A DNA stretch of 64,000 bases from the NCBI GenBank assembly GCA_012517285.1, contig JAAYVG010000038.1, forward strand, positions 27,091-91,090, read 5' to 3'. This DNA is from Elusimicrobiota bacterium. Lineage in GTDB: Bacteria > Elusimicrobiota > Elusimicrobia > Elusimicrobiales > UBA9959. Positions 30,588 through 40,194 of this stretch are shown here, in pieces. The position numbers and the translations under genes were made by a program. Each line of letters starts with the position of its first letter. The first letter of the stretch is position 1. Under the pieces are notes generated by a model. The model searched no databases. It worked only from the letters and a program-made list of their open reading frames with translations, and was not told the origin of the DNA.

Positions 30588-32760
30588 ACTTAATATCTAT
30601 TGTTTTGGTTTTTAAATTCACTCTTATATCATCTATATTTATCTCGTATCTGTAAGGGATGTATGTGTTATCGGAGGAAGAATATCTTCCAGCAACAGGT
30701 CTGAAATCACTAAAATTTATAACAAAGGATGTATCGGACGTATATTTAAGATAATCAAGCGCAAAGGCATTGTTCTTCATACACAACTCTACTGTATCGC
30801 TGCTTTTAAAAACACTGTGATAGTAATAACAACCATTGTTATATTCTATAACCTTCATATTACGTTCATAATCCTTATAAAATGATGACGTGGTGTACCA
30901 TTTTATAGCAAGCAATATATCTGTTGCATAGCGTTCAAGAATCTCGTTAGGAATCCTTTTATCAGATATATCAGTCTTTATGTTATAGTTTTTATTAGAT
31001 GCCTCAAAGCTTAAAATTGGCGTGAAAAGCGGGCTTAAAAGCTCAAAGTTCATATACTTATAGTTAGGGTTTATAAACATAACTCCATTAAACGTAAATT
31101 TTATATTCTTCTGCTTAAACAGCTTCTTATAAGAATAATTAAACTCAGCATCAAATGTGGCAGTAAATCGCTTCTCAGGATTATTTAACATAAGATTACT
31201 CAAGAGATCTCCATAGTTAATTTTATAGACTATAGACATAGCTTTTTTATTCAACTCATCAAAATTTTTTGGGCCAAGCACAGCAGTTGCCCAGTATGAC
31301 TGATAGGCATCTCCAATATTGTTCATCTTTAGCAGTATATCTCCCTCGTGTTCATATATAAGAGGGTCTGGATCACCACTCCGCTTCCTTATAAGATCAA
31401 GTGATTTTTTTATATAAGAATATGCCTTATCATAATCACCCTTTTTATAGTATGCCCAAGCAAGGGAATCTAAGTATGCGGGGTCATCAGGAGATAGTGA
31501 AACAGCCTTTTCAATCATCGCTGTTGCCTCTTCCAGTTTAATGCCTCTGTCCACAAGTGAGTACCCTAAATAATTTAAAACGGAAGCATCATTTGGATTT
31601 TTTAACAGAAGGTATCTGAAATGTCTCTCAAAGCAATCAACATCGTTTAACCTTTCACATATAACTCCCAGATTATATCTTGCCTCATAAAAATCAGGCT
31701 TTGTTGAGATAACAATCTCAAAATAATTGCGAGCAGATTTATCATCTCCATTATCCATATAACCGAGCGCGAGATAGTATGATATATCAGGATTATCAGG
31801 CCATTTGTTATGAGCATCGTTCAGGATTCTTATTGTCTCATCCATATTGCCAATCATTATATTGTAATAGCTCATCTTTAAAACCATATCCACATCATCC
31901 TGCCATTTGTTTATCTTAGAAAGATAGCTTTTTGCCTCAGCATAATTCTTTTTGTTTTCATTTAGTATGCTGAGCCACCACAATGCTTTTGTATCCTCAG
32001 GATTTATTTCAACTGTCTTTAAAAAATATTCCTCAGCCCTGTCATATGCCTTTGTGGATATATAAAGCTCTCCGAGCCTGTTTGTTACCTCAGAATTGGT
32101 TGGTTCAACGTTCAGTATATTGTTGTAAGCCTCAATTGTTTTATTGAAATTATTTTTATTTTCCCAGTAAAGTGCTAAAAAATAATATGGCTTTGGATTG
32201 TACTTATCAGCCTTTATGGCAAGATCAATGTATTCAAGCATCTTTTTCTCATCCTTCTTTGATGAATAGATAACAGCTATATTATAATAGGCGTCACTTT
32301 TAAATGATGGATCTATTTCAATTATCTTCTTTAGATATCCTATGGACTCATCAGGATTATCCACAGTGATCACAGCAAGCTGGTAGTATGCATCAACGTT
32401 ATCAGGATCAAGCTCAATAGCTTTTTTATAGGCAGCCTTTGCCTCCTTAATTTTGTTCTGAACCACAAGAGAGTTGGCATACATTAACCAGTTATCAGAG
32501 GTTGTAGAATCTATCTCCACAAGCTTTTTTGATATCTCCTCAGATTCCTTTATCATTCCATTCTTAGATGAAATATCAAATAGATATTTATAAAGGAAAG
32601 GATCGTTTTCCTGCTTGTTTATGTTGCTAACTATATCAAAACTTTTTTTATAATCCCCTGCTTTCTCATAGAACAAAGCATCAACAAAATCATAATAATT
32701 ATCAGCAAACAGCGGGGTTAATGAAAAAATCGAAAAAAAGACCAAAATAAAATTTTTCAT
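30577..32760 (-). CDS. Exported TPR-repeat protein with C-terminal lipoprotein-localisation-like domain
   Basis: Signal peptide; many TPRs (AKAAYKKAIELDPDNVDAYYQLA...); C-terminal FNGVMFINPNYKYMNFELLSPLFTPILSFEA. Confidence 0.75.
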   Translation of the reverse strand: MKNFILVFFSIFSLTPLFADNYYDFVDALFYEKAGDYKKSFDIVSNINKQENDPFLYKYLFDISSKNGMIKESEEISKKLVEIDSTTSDNWLMYANSLVVQNKIKEAKAAYKKAIELDPDNVDAYYQLAVITVDNPDESIGYLKKIIEIDPSFKSDAYYNIAVIYSSKKDEKKMLEYIDLAIKADKYNPKPYYFLALYWENKNNFNKTIEAYNNILNVEPTNSEVTNRLGELYISTKAYDRAEEYFLKTVEINPEDTKALWWLSILNENKKNYAEAKSYLSKINKWQDDVDMVLKMSYYNIMIGNMDETIRILNDAHNKWPDNPDISYYLALGYMDNGDDKSARNYFEIVISTKPDFYEARYNLGVICERLNDVDCFERHFRYLLLKNPNDASVLNYLGYSLVDRGIKLEEATAMIEKAVSLSPDDPAYLDSLAWAYYKKGDYDKAYSYIKKSLDLIRKRSGDPDPLIYEHEGDILLKMNNIGDAYQSYWATAVLGPKNFDELNKKAMSIVYKINYGDLLSNLMLNNPEKRFTATFDAEFNYSYKKLFKQKNIKFTFNGVMFINPNYKYMNFELLSPLFTPILSFEASNKNYNIKTDISDKRIPNEILERYATDILLAIKWYTTSSFYKDYERNMKVIEYNNGCYYYHSVFKSSDTVELCMKNNAFALDYLKYTSDTSFVINFSDFRPVAGRYSSSDNTYIPYRYEINIDDIRVNLKTKTIDIKYDY

Positions 32761-32917
32761 CCATCCTCCATTAAAAAAATAACAGCTCCAGAAATCAATA
32801 CCTTTATAATATCATTTTATAATTTTTAATCATCAGTGTATCAATCACGCATCAAATTATATAAAATATTACCGATAATACTGACAAATAATTTTTAAAT
32901 ATTGTAAAATTAGGTTT

Positions 32918-34042
32918 ATGGCAGATATTGAATTTAAGGATGCAGAAAACAAAATAAAAGAAGTTGAGAATATATATATTGAAATCGATGGTATATATAA
33001 CATAAAAGAAAAACAGGAAAGATTAAAGGGGCTTAAAGAATTAACCAACTCCAATGATTTTTGGTCTGATCAGCAAAATGCTCAAAAAATTACAAAAGAG
33101 ATAAATGAAATAGAGAATAAGATAGAGACACTTAAAAAAATAAAAAATGAGATTGATGATTTTAAGGTTCATCTTGATTTGACTAAAGAGGCAGGGGATT
33201 TAGATGAACTTAAAATACTTTTTGAGGAGATCAAGGATGCAGAAAGAACTCTTAAATCTCTTGATTTTGAGTTAAAGCTTTCAGAACCATTTGATAAAAG
33301 CGATGCTATATTATCAATACATGCAGGGGCAGGTGGAACTGAGGCCTGCGATTGGGCAAATATGCTTTTGAGGATGTATATGAAGTGGGCATCATCAAAA
33401 GGTTTTCAATTTATCATAACAGATATGATAAATGGTGATGAGGCTGGTATTAAAAGCGTAACAGCTTTTGTTAAAGGAAAGTATGCCTATGGATATCTTA
33501 AGAGTGAGATAGGAGTCCACAGGCTTGTAAGAATATCACCATTTGATGCAAACAAAAGGCGACATACATCATTCGCAAGCATTGATGTACTCGCTGATAT
33601 AGAAGACGATATAGACATAAAAATTGAGGACAAGGATATTGAGATGGAAACATACCGTGCAGGTGGACACGGCGGACAGAATGTAAACAAGGTTGAAACA
33701 GCTGTGAGGATAAGACATATACCAACAGGAATTGTCGTATCCTGCCAAGTGGAAAGATCCCAGTATCAGAACAGACTTAATGCCATAAAAATGCTCAAAG
33801 CAAAGCTCTATGAGATAGAGATGGACAAGAAAAGGTCCCAGATGGAAAGAAGATATGATGAGAAGGGTGATATAGGCTGGGGATATCAGATAAGGTCATA
33901 CGTTTTTATGCCATATCAGCTTGTAAAAGATTTAAGAACTGACTATGAGACATCTCAGGTTGATGATGTTATGAACGGTAAATTGGATGATTTTATGCAT
34001 AGCTATTTGACTTGGAAGGCCACAAACAAGAAGGTTATTTAG
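32918..34042 (+). CDS. prfB: Peptide chain release factor 2
   Basis: [49 protein letters not shown] (GGQ); single uninterrupted frame. Confidence 0.95.
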   Translation: MADIEFKDAENKIKEVENIYIEIDGIYNIKEKQERLKGLKELTNSNDFWSDQQNAQKITKEINEIENKIETLKKIKNEIDDFKVHLDLTKEAGDLDELKILFEEIKDAERTLKSLDFELKLSEPFDKSDAILSIHAGAGGTEACDWANMLLRMYMKWASSKGFQFIITDMINGDEAGIKSVTAFVKGKYAYGYLKSEIGVHRLVRISPFDANKRRHTSFASIDVLADIEDDIDIKIEDKDIEMETYRAGGHGGQNVNKVETAVRIRHIPTGIVVSCQVERSQYQNRLNAIKMLKAKLYEIEMDKKRSQMERRYDEKGDIGWGYQIRSYVFMPYQLVKDLRTDYETSQVDDVMNGKLDDFMHSYLTWKATNKKVI

Positions 34043-34246
34043 TCATCTCGTTGTTTAGTTATTTAGGAAGAAAAAGAAAATAGTTATCTCGTTATTTAGT
34101 TATTTGGTTATCTGGTTGTTTAATCATCGAGATGAAGACAGATTAAGTCAGGATGAAAACGGATATCAGATAAATAAGAAATTCCTTTAAAATCTGACAT
34201 CTGACCTCTGCTTTCTGACATCTGTCCTCTGTCTTCTGACTTCTGA
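34034..34246. repeat. Composite intergenic repeat, copy C (octad arrays plus heptad array)
   Basis: Octads GTTATTTA GTCATCTC GTTGTTTA GTTATTTA (34034-34065) and GTTATCTC GTTATTTA GTTATTTG GTTATCTG GTTGTTTA (34083-34122); heptads CTGACAT CTGACCT CTGCTTT CTGACAT CTGTCCT CTGTCTT CTGACTT CTGA (34194-34246). Confidence 0.85.
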
Positions 34247-34271
34247 ATTATACAATCTGGCTCTCGAATTT

Positions 34272-35066
34272 ATGATTGACTCACACTTACATTTATCAGA
34301 TTCCCAATTTGATATTGATAGGTACAACTTAATAGATAATTGTTTATCAAAAAATTTTAAATCATTTCTTGAAATACTTTGCTCGGCTGATGACTGGGAT
34401 AAATATCATTTGTTTGAAAAATATGCTGATTATTTTTATTTCGCCTTTGGAATACATCCGGAGTATCCATCACACTTAAATGATAATAATCTTAGAATGC
34501 TTGAAAAATATTTAAACATTAAAAATGCTATAGCCGTCGGTGAAATAGGAATTGATCTCTGGTATTATCCAGACACCATTGGCCAACAGCTTCAACTTAT
34601 GGAAGCTCAGGTGGATATTGCAAACAGATTAAAAAAACCGCTTATATTTCATATAAGAAATCCTCGTGAAAGCAACAAGGCATATGATGAATTTTTTGCT
34701 TTTATAAAGACCAGAATTAAAAATTCAATGGAGATACCTGCAGTCATACACTCGTTTTCAGGAACTCTTGAAGATGTTTCTAAAGCTTTGGATCTGGGAT
34801 TTATGATAGGTATAAACGCAACACTAACATATCCTAAAAACCAGATTTTAAGGGATGCTGTAAAAAAGGCAGGAATCAAAAATATTCTAACAGAAACAGA
34901 TTCCCCATATCTTCCGCCGCAGAGCAGTAGGGGTAAGAGAAACAATCCATCGAACATAGCTGAAATAATCAGAAAGATATCAGAAATACTTGAAATACCT
35001 TTCAAAGAGATTGAAATGCAAACGGAAGAAAATTTTAAAAGATTTACCAGAATATTTCATTCATAG
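34272..35066 (+). CDS. tatD: TatD family metal-dependent hydrolase
   Basis: MIDSHLHLSD, GEIGIDLWY, HIRNPRESNKAYDEF, LTETDSPYLPP. Confidence 0.93.
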   Translation: MIDSHLHLSDSQFDIDRYNLIDNCLSKNFKSFLEILCSADDWDKYHLFEKYADYFYFAFGIHPEYPSHLNDNNLRMLEKYLNIKNAIAVGEIGIDLWYYPDTIGQQLQLMEAQVDIANRLKKPLIFHIRNPRESNKAYDEFFAFIKTRIKNSMEIPAVIHSFSGTLEDVSKALDLGFMIGINATLTYPKNQILRDAVKKAGIKNILTETDSPYLPPQSSRGKRNNPSNIAEIIRKISEILEIPFKEIEMQTEENFKRFTRIFHS

Positions 35067-35191
35067 TCAGTTTGTGTTGTTAAATTTGTTTATGTTATTT
35101 TTTTAAACTCTTCTCAAATTTCATACGATCGTGTCAGAATGAAGGAAAACTATTTTAAATTTTATATAAATTTTTTATGTATAAAGTTTTA

Positions 35192-35207
35192 GGGGGCACT
35201 GAAAAAG
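35192..35207. repeat. Isolated terminus of the intergenic repeat family
   Basis: GGGGGCACTGAAAAAG matches the outer ends at 51199-51215 and 52661-52677 (opposite orientation). Confidence 0.55.
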
Positions 35208-35230
35208 CATCAGCGACTGAATTTTTCTGA

Positions 35231-36460
35231 TTATTCTTCAATCTTAAATCTGCTAGCCATATACGACCAAAGCCCTGAGAATGCTGCTATCAGAGGTATT
35301 GTCAGTGGTATAAAGTTATATGATAAAATATTCATCAATGAAAGTATCAAGGATGTGAAACCCTTTGAAAACCTATATGTAAAAGCATCAACAAACTGTT
35401 TTGCACGATATCTTGTGTCATAGGAAAACGGTATATAAATTATCTCCTTTGATGCCCTGTATATTGAATAATCCATAGATTTAAATATCATAAGCACAAG
35501 CGATGCTGAAAACAGAGACGGATGAATGAATGAGTAAAGCGAAGTCACAATATGCAAAAGTGGTATCAGCACAAGAACATATTTTACTTTAAACTTTCTT
35601 AAAACTATAGGTGTTATAAGGAATTGCATTGTAAAAGATATTATATTAACCTTCTGCCAAAAACCACCTAAATATGCAGTTCTTAGATCAACATCTGATA
35701 TATACTGCTGAACATAATATGTGAAATTGATATCACCGAGTGTTGAAACTATCTGTGCTATGAATACTACAACCGCAAGAAGCATAACTGTTTTATTTTC
35801 AACAAATATGGAAAGATGAAGATGTCCTTTCTTGCCACCCTTTTCATCATCTGCTGGCTTTGGCTCGCCACTTATGTTATAAGCATAATAAAGAAAGAGT
35901 AATGATGGGAACAATAAAAACGATGAATAAAGGATAAGACTTTTTGTTGTAAGTCTTACAGCAAATGATGAAACAAAATATCCACCAATTAATGACCCTA
36001 GCGCACCAAGCCCTGCCATAGGACCATTTAGTATTCTTGCCTCATCCTGCTTTAATATACTGTTTATATACGACCAGTAGATTTCAGACAAAACAACGAT
36101 ATATCCTTCCTTAAATATAAGAAGTCCAAAACCTGCCCACGCAATTTTTTTAAGCGTCAAAAAATATAAAGAAATAATTGATATAAACACAAAAGCAAAA
36201 TAAATAAGCATTGTTTTTTTACTACCAAATTTTGATAGCAAAAAACCATAAAAATATATTATGAGAAAAAGAAATATCGGGGTAAGGGTAAGAGCATAAA
36301 CCTTAGAAGAAGCAGGAAAGAAACTTAAGAAAACCGATTCACTGCTTGACCTCATAAATTCATAAGCCATAAAACAGAACATTGCAGATACACCGGCAAA
36401 TATGGTAGCAACCCCTACCTTTTTACCTCTTTCTGTTTTTATAAAATTTAAAAAACTCAT
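35231..36460 (-). CDS. ATP/ADP carrier (NTT)-like / MFS-type membrane transporter
   Basis: About 12 TM segments; KSMDYSIYRASKEIIYIPFSYDTRYRAKQFVDAFTYRFSKG resembles the conserved C-terminal block of NTT/AAA-type nucleotide carriers. Confidence 0.65.
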   Translation of the reverse strand: MSFLNFIKTERGKKVGVATIFAGVSAMFCFMAYEFMRSSSESVFLSFFPASSKVYALTLTPIFLFLIIYFYGFLLSKFGSKKTMLIYFAFVFISIISLYFLTLKKIAWAGFGLLIFKEGYIVVLSEIYWSYINSILKQDEARILNGPMAGLGALGSLIGGYFVSSFAVRLTTKSLILYSSFLLFPSLLFLYYAYNISGEPKPADDEKGGKKGHLHLSIFVENKTVMLLAVVVFIAQIVSTLGDINFTYYVQQYISDVDLRTAYLGGFWQKVNIISFTMQFLITPIVLRKFKVKYVLVLIPLLHIVTSLYSFIHPSLFSASLVLMIFKSMDYSIYRASKEIIYIPFSYDTRYRAKQFVDAFTYRFSKGFTSLILSLMNILSYNFIPLTIPLIAAFSGLWSYMASRFKIEE

Positions 36461-36565
36461 AAATTACCGCACTACTGATGGTCATTTTTGGAGTGTATAA
36501 AGAAACTATAAAATATAGGATAAACTGTGTTTAAAAAGATGACCTGTGAGATTATTTTTGGTTTA

Positions 36566-37582
36566 TTATGGTCTTCCACCCATTATGAGTGCAAGTATAG
36601 CTTTAACCGTATGAAGCCTGTTCTCAGCCTGATCAAAAACCACACTCTGAGGACCATCTATAACTCCATCCTCAACCTCATATCCTCTATCGGCTGGAAG
36701 TGGATGCATATATATAGCCTCTTTTTTTGCCAACTTCATTCTGTTAACAGTGCAGACCCAGTCCTTATACTTGTTGAGATATTCCATTCCTATTTTCTTT
36801 TTATCATCCTCAGGAATATTTTTTTCAGCTAAATACTGATGACATCCCCAAGACTTTGGATATACAACGTCAGCATTTTTAAAAGCCTCATCCATATTAT
36901 TAACCATCTCAAACTTTGATCCAGTTTCCTTTGCAAATCTTTCTGCATCAGCAACAGTCTTTGGCATAAGTTTAAACTCTGGCGGATATGCAAGTGTTAC
37001 ATCAGCACCAAATCTCGGCAAAAGTGTTATAAGCCCCTGAGGAACTGAAAGTGGTCTTGCATAGGCTGGTGCATAAGTCCATGCTACAGTAACCTTTAAA
37101 CCTTTGAGACTATTGGTTGAAAACTTTTCCTGAATTGTCATCAAATCTGCTATTGACTGGCATGGATGGTCAACATCACACTGAAGGTTTACAACAGGAA
37201 TATCGGCCTCTTTTGCTACCTCTCTTATATACTTATTCCCTATTCCATAGAAACAATTCCTTATAGCTATGCCATGACCGTATCTTGAAAGGACACGACC
37301 AGTATCCTTTGGAGTTTCACCATGTGAAATCTGCATCTTATCAGGCGTAAGATCATGAGCATGGCCACCAAGCTGAGTCATAGCGGCCTCTGTGGAATTT
37401 CTTGTCCTCGTTGACTGCTCAAAAAACATCATAAAAAGTGTTTTATCCTGCAACAGTCTGTGCTCCTCTCCGAGTGCAAACTTTATCTTAAGATACTTTG
37501 AAACCTCAAGAGCTGTTTCAAGCTCCTCCTTTGTCCAGTCAACTGTTTCTATCCAATCCTTTCCTCTTAAAAGCGTTTTCAT
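36566..37582 (-). CDS. YgeW-like knotted transcarbamylase (ornithine/aspartate carbamoyltransferase superfamily)
   Basis: EQSTRTRNSTEAAMTQLGG; MQISHGETPKDTGRVLSRYGHGIAIRN; VNLQCDVDHPCQSIADLMTIQE; AWTYAPAYARPLSVPQGLITLLPRFGADVTLAYP; MHPLPADRG. Confidence 0.75.
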   Translation of the reverse strand: MKTLLRGKDWIETVDWTKEELETALEVSKYLKIKFALGEEHRLLQDKTLFMMFFEQSTRTRNSTEAAMTQLGGHAHDLTPDKMQISHGETPKDTGRVLSRYGHGIAIRNCFYGIGNKYIREVAKEADIPVVNLQCDVDHPCQSIADLMTIQEKFSTNSLKGLKVTVAWTYAPAYARPLSVPQGLITLLPRFGADVTLAYPPEFKLMPKTVADAERFAKETGSKFEMVNNMDEAFKNADVVYPKSWGCHQYLAEKNIPEDDKKKIGMEYLNKYKDWVCTVNRMKLAKKEAIYMHPLPADRGYEVEDGVIDGPQSVVFDQAENRLHTVKAILALIMGGRP

Positions 37583-37797
37583 CTCTCCTCCGTAATATAT
37601 AAAAAAATCAAATCAGTATATTAAAATTATTATACAAAAATAAATCAAAAAAAATTAGTTGCAGCTGACTTTGTTAATAAAAGCCTTGCTATCTTTTTTT
37701 GTTTATCTATATGTAAACGCCTACTGCTGACAGATATGATTTAGTGGGCTTTTTAAGTAACCCCTATTTAAACTTTATTTTAAAAATGCTAATAAAA

Positions 37798-39069
37798 TTA
37801 TCTTTTTTTAAAAAATCTGTATATGAGTTCAACAATTTTTTTTATATCCTTATCAGTGTGGGCATATGAAAGAAAGTCTGCCTCAAACTGCGATGGAGAG
37901 AGATAAACCCCATTTTCTAACATAAAATAAAAAAATTTTGCAAATTTTTTAGTATCACTTTTTTTAACATCATCATAGTTTCTCGGTATTTTGGGATTAA
38001 AAAACACCGTAAACATTGTCTCAAATGAAGAGATGGATATGCCTTCAAATTTTTCATCCTCTAAAACAGCAATAAGCTTTTTTATCTTTTCAACAGGGTT
38101 TTCCTTTTTTATAAGCTTCATTGTTGATATGCCTGCCGCCATGGCAACTGGATTACCGGAAAGCGTTCCTGCCTGATAGACATCACCCAATGGTGCAAGA
38201 AGACTCATAATCTCTCTTTTACCACCAAAGGCTGCGACAGGAAATCCTCCACCTATTATTTTGCCGAGACATGTTATATCAGGCGTGATCTTAAAATATT
38301 TTCCAGCAGAATTTCCTGGTGTTCTAAAACCTGTTATCACCTCATCAAATATAAGAACTATTCCATATCTCTCTGTTTCTTCTCTTAGAGTGTTTAAAAA
38401 CTTGGGCTCTGGTGTAACAACACCCATATTTGCAGCGACTGGCTCAACTATAACACAACCGATCTTTCGCCAGTTTTTTTTCAGAAAATTTTTAAATATT
38501 TCTATGTCATTATAAGGAAGTGAAAAGGTATCAAGAACTGTATTTTTTGTTATTCCAAGCGATGATGATTCTGGCGACTCACTGACCCCTGAACCAGCAT
38601 TTATAAGCATTGAATCAGAGTGTCCGTGATAGCATCCATCAAACTTAACAACCCCATCCCTTTTTGAAAAACCCCTTGCAAGCCTTATCGCACTCATAAC
38701 AGCTTCGGTTCCAGAATTAACAAACCTTATCATTTCTATATAAGGGATAGCATTTACAACAAGCTCGGCCATATCAACCTCAAGCGATGTTGCAGCACCG
38801 TAGCTTGTGCCTAACTCTGACTGTTTTATAACATCGCTGATGACCTCATCCCTTGAATGACCGAACAAAAGCGCCCCCCACGACATACAGTAATCAGTAT
38901 ATATATTATTATCAATATCCCATATTTTATTCCCTTTTCCCTTTTTTATAAACCTTGGTGTCAGGCCAACATTTTTAAAAGCTCTGACAGGACTGTTGAC
39001 TCCGCCGGGTATTAGTTTTATTGCCTTTTTATATTCGTTTAATGATTTTGTCGTTTTCATATTATTCAT
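37798..39069 (-). CDS. hemL: Glutamate-1-semialdehyde 2,1-aminomutase
   Basis: IPGGVNSPVRAFKNVG; RFVNSGTEAVMSAIRLARGF; DEVITGFR; PDITCLGKIIGGGFPVAAFGGK. Confidence 0.96.
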   Translation of the reverse strand: MNNMKTTKSLNEYKKAIKLIPGGVNSPVRAFKNVGLTPRFIKKGKGNKIWDIDNNIYTDYCMSWGALLFGHSRDEVISDVIKQSELGTSYGAATSLEVDMAELVVNAIPYIEMIRFVNSGTEAVMSAIRLARGFSKRDGVVKFDGCYHGHSDSMLINAGSGVSESPESSSLGITKNTVLDTFSLPYNDIEIFKNFLKKNWRKIGCVIVEPVAANMGVVTPEPKFLNTLREETERYGIVLIFDEVITGFRTPGNSAGKYFKITPDITCLGKIIGGGFPVAAFGGKREIMSLLAPLGDVYQAGTLSGNPVAMAAGISTMKLIKKENPVEKIKKLIAVLEDEKFEGISISSFETMFTVFFNPKIPRNYDDVKKSDTKKFAKFFYFMLENGVYLSPSQFEADFLSYAHTDKDIKKIVELIYRFFKKR

Positions 39070-40042
39070 TTATCATCCTTAATATATCCTTTGCAAAATA
39101 GGTTATAATTATATCAGCACCTGCTCTTTTTATTGAAAGAAGTGTTTCCATAACAGCACTTCTCTCATCAAGAAGTCCATTTTTGCAGGCAAACTTTATC
39201 ATAGAATATTCACCGCTCACATTGTATGCGGCAAGAGGCATGTCAAACCTCTCTTTTGCCTTTGATATCACATCAAGATACATAAGTGCAGGCTTTACCA
39301 TAACTATATCAGCACCTTCCTTTATATCAAGCTCAATTTCCCTCATCGCCTCCCTTGAATTTGATGGCGGCATCTGATAGCTTTTTCTATCACCGAAGCT
39401 TGGAGCGGATTCTGCCATATCGCGAAATGGTCCATAGAATGCGGATGCATACTTTGCAGAGTATGACATTATAAGAGTATTTTTAAGTCCATTGTCTTCA
39501 AGTGCCTTTCTTATTCCCCTAACCATACCGTCCATCATAGCAGATGGTGCAACTATATCAGCACCGCTTAAAGCATATGAAAGGGCAAGCTCAGAAAGTG
39601 CTTCAACTGACTTATCGTTATCCACATATTCATCTTTTATAATCCCACAATGGCCACTTTCTGTGTATCCACAGAGGCAGACATCAACCGCAACAACCAT
39701 ATCAGGAAATTTATTCTTTATCTCACTTATTCCCCTCTGGACAAAACCATCCTTTGAAGCTGATTTTGATATATCAGAGTCTTTAAGTTTTTTATCTGTC
39801 ACACCGAAAAGAAGTATGCTTTTTATCCCCAATTTTTTCACATCAGCAATCTCTTTTAAAAGTAGATCTATTGAAAATCTTTCCACCCCAGGCATTGACG
39901 AGATTATATCCTTTTTATTTTTACCTTCTATTAAAAACACAGGATAGACCAGCTCATCAGTTGAAAGTCTGTTCTCCGCCAGAAGTTTTCTTATTGAATC
40001 ATTATTTCTGAGTCTTCTCATTCTCGTATCAGGAAATTTCAT
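39062..40042 (-). CDS. hemB: Delta-aminolevulinic acid dehydratase (porphobilinogen synthase)
   Basis: RMRRLRNNDSIRKLLAE; VCLCGYTESGHCGI; SYSAKYASAFYGPFRDMAESAPSFGDRKSYQMPP; start at Met 40042 after GGAGG. Confidence 0.96.
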   Translation of the reverse strand: MKFPDTRMRRLRNNDSIRKLLAENRLSTDELVYPVFLIEGKNKKDIISSMPGVERFSIDLLLKEIADVKKLGIKSILLFGVTDKKLKDSDISKSASKDGFVQRGISEIKNKFPDMVVAVDVCLCGYTESGHCGIIKDEYVDNDKSVEALSELALSYALSGADIVAPSAMMDGMVRGIRKALEDNGLKNTLIMSYSAKYASAFYGPFRDMAESAPSFGDRKSYQMPPSNSREAMREIELDIKEGADIVMVKPALMYLDVISKAKERFDMPLAAYNVSGEYSMIKFACKNGLLDERSAVMETLLSIKRAGADIIITYFAKDILRMINE

Positions 40043-40194
40043 ACCGCCTCCAGTAAAACTATAAGCCAACTCACAGTGAACAAGTGTTTTGTTTGAAATA
40101 TCTTTCCGTTCTACGCTACCAATCTGCTATTATTATTTTACAATTTTTAATTCAAATAAAACATTTTGTTCCCCTTAAAAATTATGATTATTGC

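Noticed and set aside
32918-34042. Programmed +1 frameshift in prfB
   Set aside because: RF2 is encoded in one continuous frame here, with no in-frame TGA or slippery CTTTGA needed; many bacteria lack the frameshift.
34194-34246. CRISPR array interpretation of the heptad/octad arrays
   Set aside because: Units are only 7-8 nt, degenerate and contiguous with no spacers, and no cas genes are present.
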